Assembly (NCBI RefSeq): GCF_036850765.1
Contig: NC_089493.1
Location: 130,702,239-130,766,238 of the forward strand
Source of the DNA: Saccopteryx bilineata
Lineage: Eukaryota > Chordata > Mammalia > Chiroptera > Emballonuridae
DNA length: 64,000 bases
Direction: 5' to 3'
This document shows positions 62,727 through 64,000 of this stretch, one piece after another. Position 1 is the first letter of the stretch; each line of letters starts with the position of its first letter. The notes beneath the pieces were generated by a model that saw nothing but the letters and a program-made list of their open reading frames with translations, was not told the origin of the DNA and made no database searches. The translations under genes and the position numbers were made by a program.

Positions 62727-63700
62727 TTGCTCTGTGGCTCTGTTCTCTCAAAGGATGTTTTCTCCTTAAGTCCCTGAAAAGAAGCTCACCCTGCTACTTC
62801 CCTGCTTCAGTTGTCTTCCTTTTCCAGTGCCCAACACTCAGGGTTCTGGTAGAGGAGAGTGCTAGGTGTGATCTGTGCGCCAGCCGCTGGGCCTGTGCAC
62901 CTGACCTGCTCTCTGGCCAACTCAGTCCTTGGCTCCTTGGTACTAAACAGCTCAGCAGATCCAAAGAGAGAAGGTGACTTCTTGAGTCATCAGTCTAGCT
63001 GGGAGCTGGTCTCCTGACCAGGATCCAGGCCTTTTCTCCAGCCAGGCGGATGCCCAGGGGCAGAGGCTGAAGTGCTGATGACAGCACTGGCCAAACAGAA
63101 GTGATTGTGGGAACTAACGCCTCCTTTCATGCCTCTTGCTGCCGAAAGGTTTGGAGGGGCTGTGGTTGGTTCAGGAAGCCCTGAGCTTCGAGATGAGGGG
63201 GGCAAAGCTGTAGGGGTACAGACATGGAGGGGTTGAGGATGCACAGAAACCCCAGCCCAGCTTCCCCCATTCCACATGCAGTTGGGGGCTCTTCTAGATA
63301 CACTCATGACTTCTGCGGAAGCAGCAAGTGGCACGGGGCCAAGAGGAGGTGTGACTGAAACTGTCCACTCAGAGCTTGGTTGGAACTGAGAGGCTCCTTC
63401 CTGTCCCAAAAGAGGGAAGAGGCACCAACGGGGATGGCCTTGGCCCTGGCCTCTCCATTTCATTGTTCTCTGCACTCCCCTCTCTCTTACCAGACAGGCT
63501 GCACTTAGGAAAGGGGTGTGCCGGCCTGTCTCTGAGGGACCAGCGGTCCGGGAGAAGGTGCCTAGGCGTCAGCATGGGGGCACACTCTCCTATGGGCCCC
63601 AGAGCTTCCCTCTCCCCCAGGCAGCCTTGACCCAGGGTCCTGCGCCTGTGACCTTAACAGGAGTCCTGTTCCGAAGCCTGGACTTTGTGCCAGGCCCTGT
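62727..63700 (+). other. PPCDC: PPCDC intron 4, no gene
   Basis: No exon of PPCDC was recognised. A 161-codon minus-strand frame here is not supported. Confidence 0.5.
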
Positions 63701-63714
63701 GCAAAGAGCTCTAA

Positions 63715-64000
63715 GGGTTTTCACCTTCAGTCCTCACAGCGAACCAGGAGGGAGGCTTTTGCAGGGAGAAAACTGAGCTTCTTGGCATTATGTCCGAGTT
63801 CTCATGGCTAGAGTGCATAACTCAGCAGGATTTGAATCTGGGTCTATGTGGTTGTCAAAGCCCACAGCTGCTCTGATCTGTGACTGCTGGGCTGGTCTGG
63901 AAGTCAGGAGGTGATGAGGCTGCGTGATGCAGTGAAGGTCACGGAAAGCCTCCTGCCCAGGCCATCGTCTGGGTGTGTGACCTTGGGCCACTGCTCACCT
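63715..64000 (+). mobile_element. Two MIR fragments
   Basis: A MIR 3' half (AAACTGAGCTTCTTGGC, GGATTTGAATCTGGGTCT) lies at about 63715-63870. A second MIR with GTGTGACCTTGGGCCACTG lies near 63900-64000. Confidence 0.6.

Noticed and set aside
62990..63475. 161-codon minus-strand frame
   Set aside because: No recognisable motif; lies in PPCDC intron 4 sequence.

Overview
This is mammalian, intron-rich DNA, most likely from a bat. The two genes are spliced vertebrate genes, and about half the window is tRNA-derived SINEs with bat-type heads of the form GCCCTGGCCGGTTGGCTCAG and GCCTGACCAGGCGGTGGCGC. From memory these resemble the Rhinolophus/Hipposideros (Rhin-1-like) families, so a rhinolophoid bat is my best guess. 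The species was not verified.

Layout. (1) 1-28.3 kb is a repeat-dense, gene-poor upstream flank with SINEs, an RPL23A processed pseudogene, L1 remnants, three LTR families and hAT/mariner elements. Its core is a nested structure. One old SINE starting near 10.06 kb and ending near 21.50 kb was split by a solo LTR (10098-11290) and by a minus-strand class I endogenous retrovirus (11376-21257). The ERV has a tRNA-Pro-type primer site and broken gag-pro and integrase remnants, and it carries ten later insertions. A second, younger and compact LTR element (23799-26192, minus) encodes one open frame of about 200 residues that I do not recognise. (2) 28.74-38.1 kb is SCAMP5 on the + strand. All coding exons are present and intact (235 aa), with a 2.4 kb 3' UTR ending at an AATAAA. 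(3) 38.8-39.1 kb is a CpG-rich promoter with a ZNF143/Staf-type site, a CACGTG E-box, a CCAAT box and a TCTCGTGAGA motif. (4) From there to the end lies PPCDC on the + strand. The window holds three coding exons (45.4, 59.24 and 60.23 kb), and the 3' exons lie beyond the window. SCAMP5 then PPCDC in tandem is the mammalian order at human 15q24.

Function. SCAMP5 is a four-pass secretory-vesicle membrane protein. PPCDC is the flavin-dependent decarboxylase of coenzyme A synthesis. They are neighbours, not a functional unit. Almost every other long reading frame in the window is a SINE read through. For convenience I name three SINE types. A is about 380 bp, with a full tRNA-like head and a GC-rich body. 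B is about 330 bp, with head GCCTGACCAGGCGG and tail GAAAGCAATCAATGAACAAC. C is about 190 bp, with head GCCTGACCTGTGGTGGCGC and tail AATGAATAAATAAA. All coordinates come from reading by eye; exon edges were checked by codon phase and SINE edges by target-site duplications (TSDs) where given.
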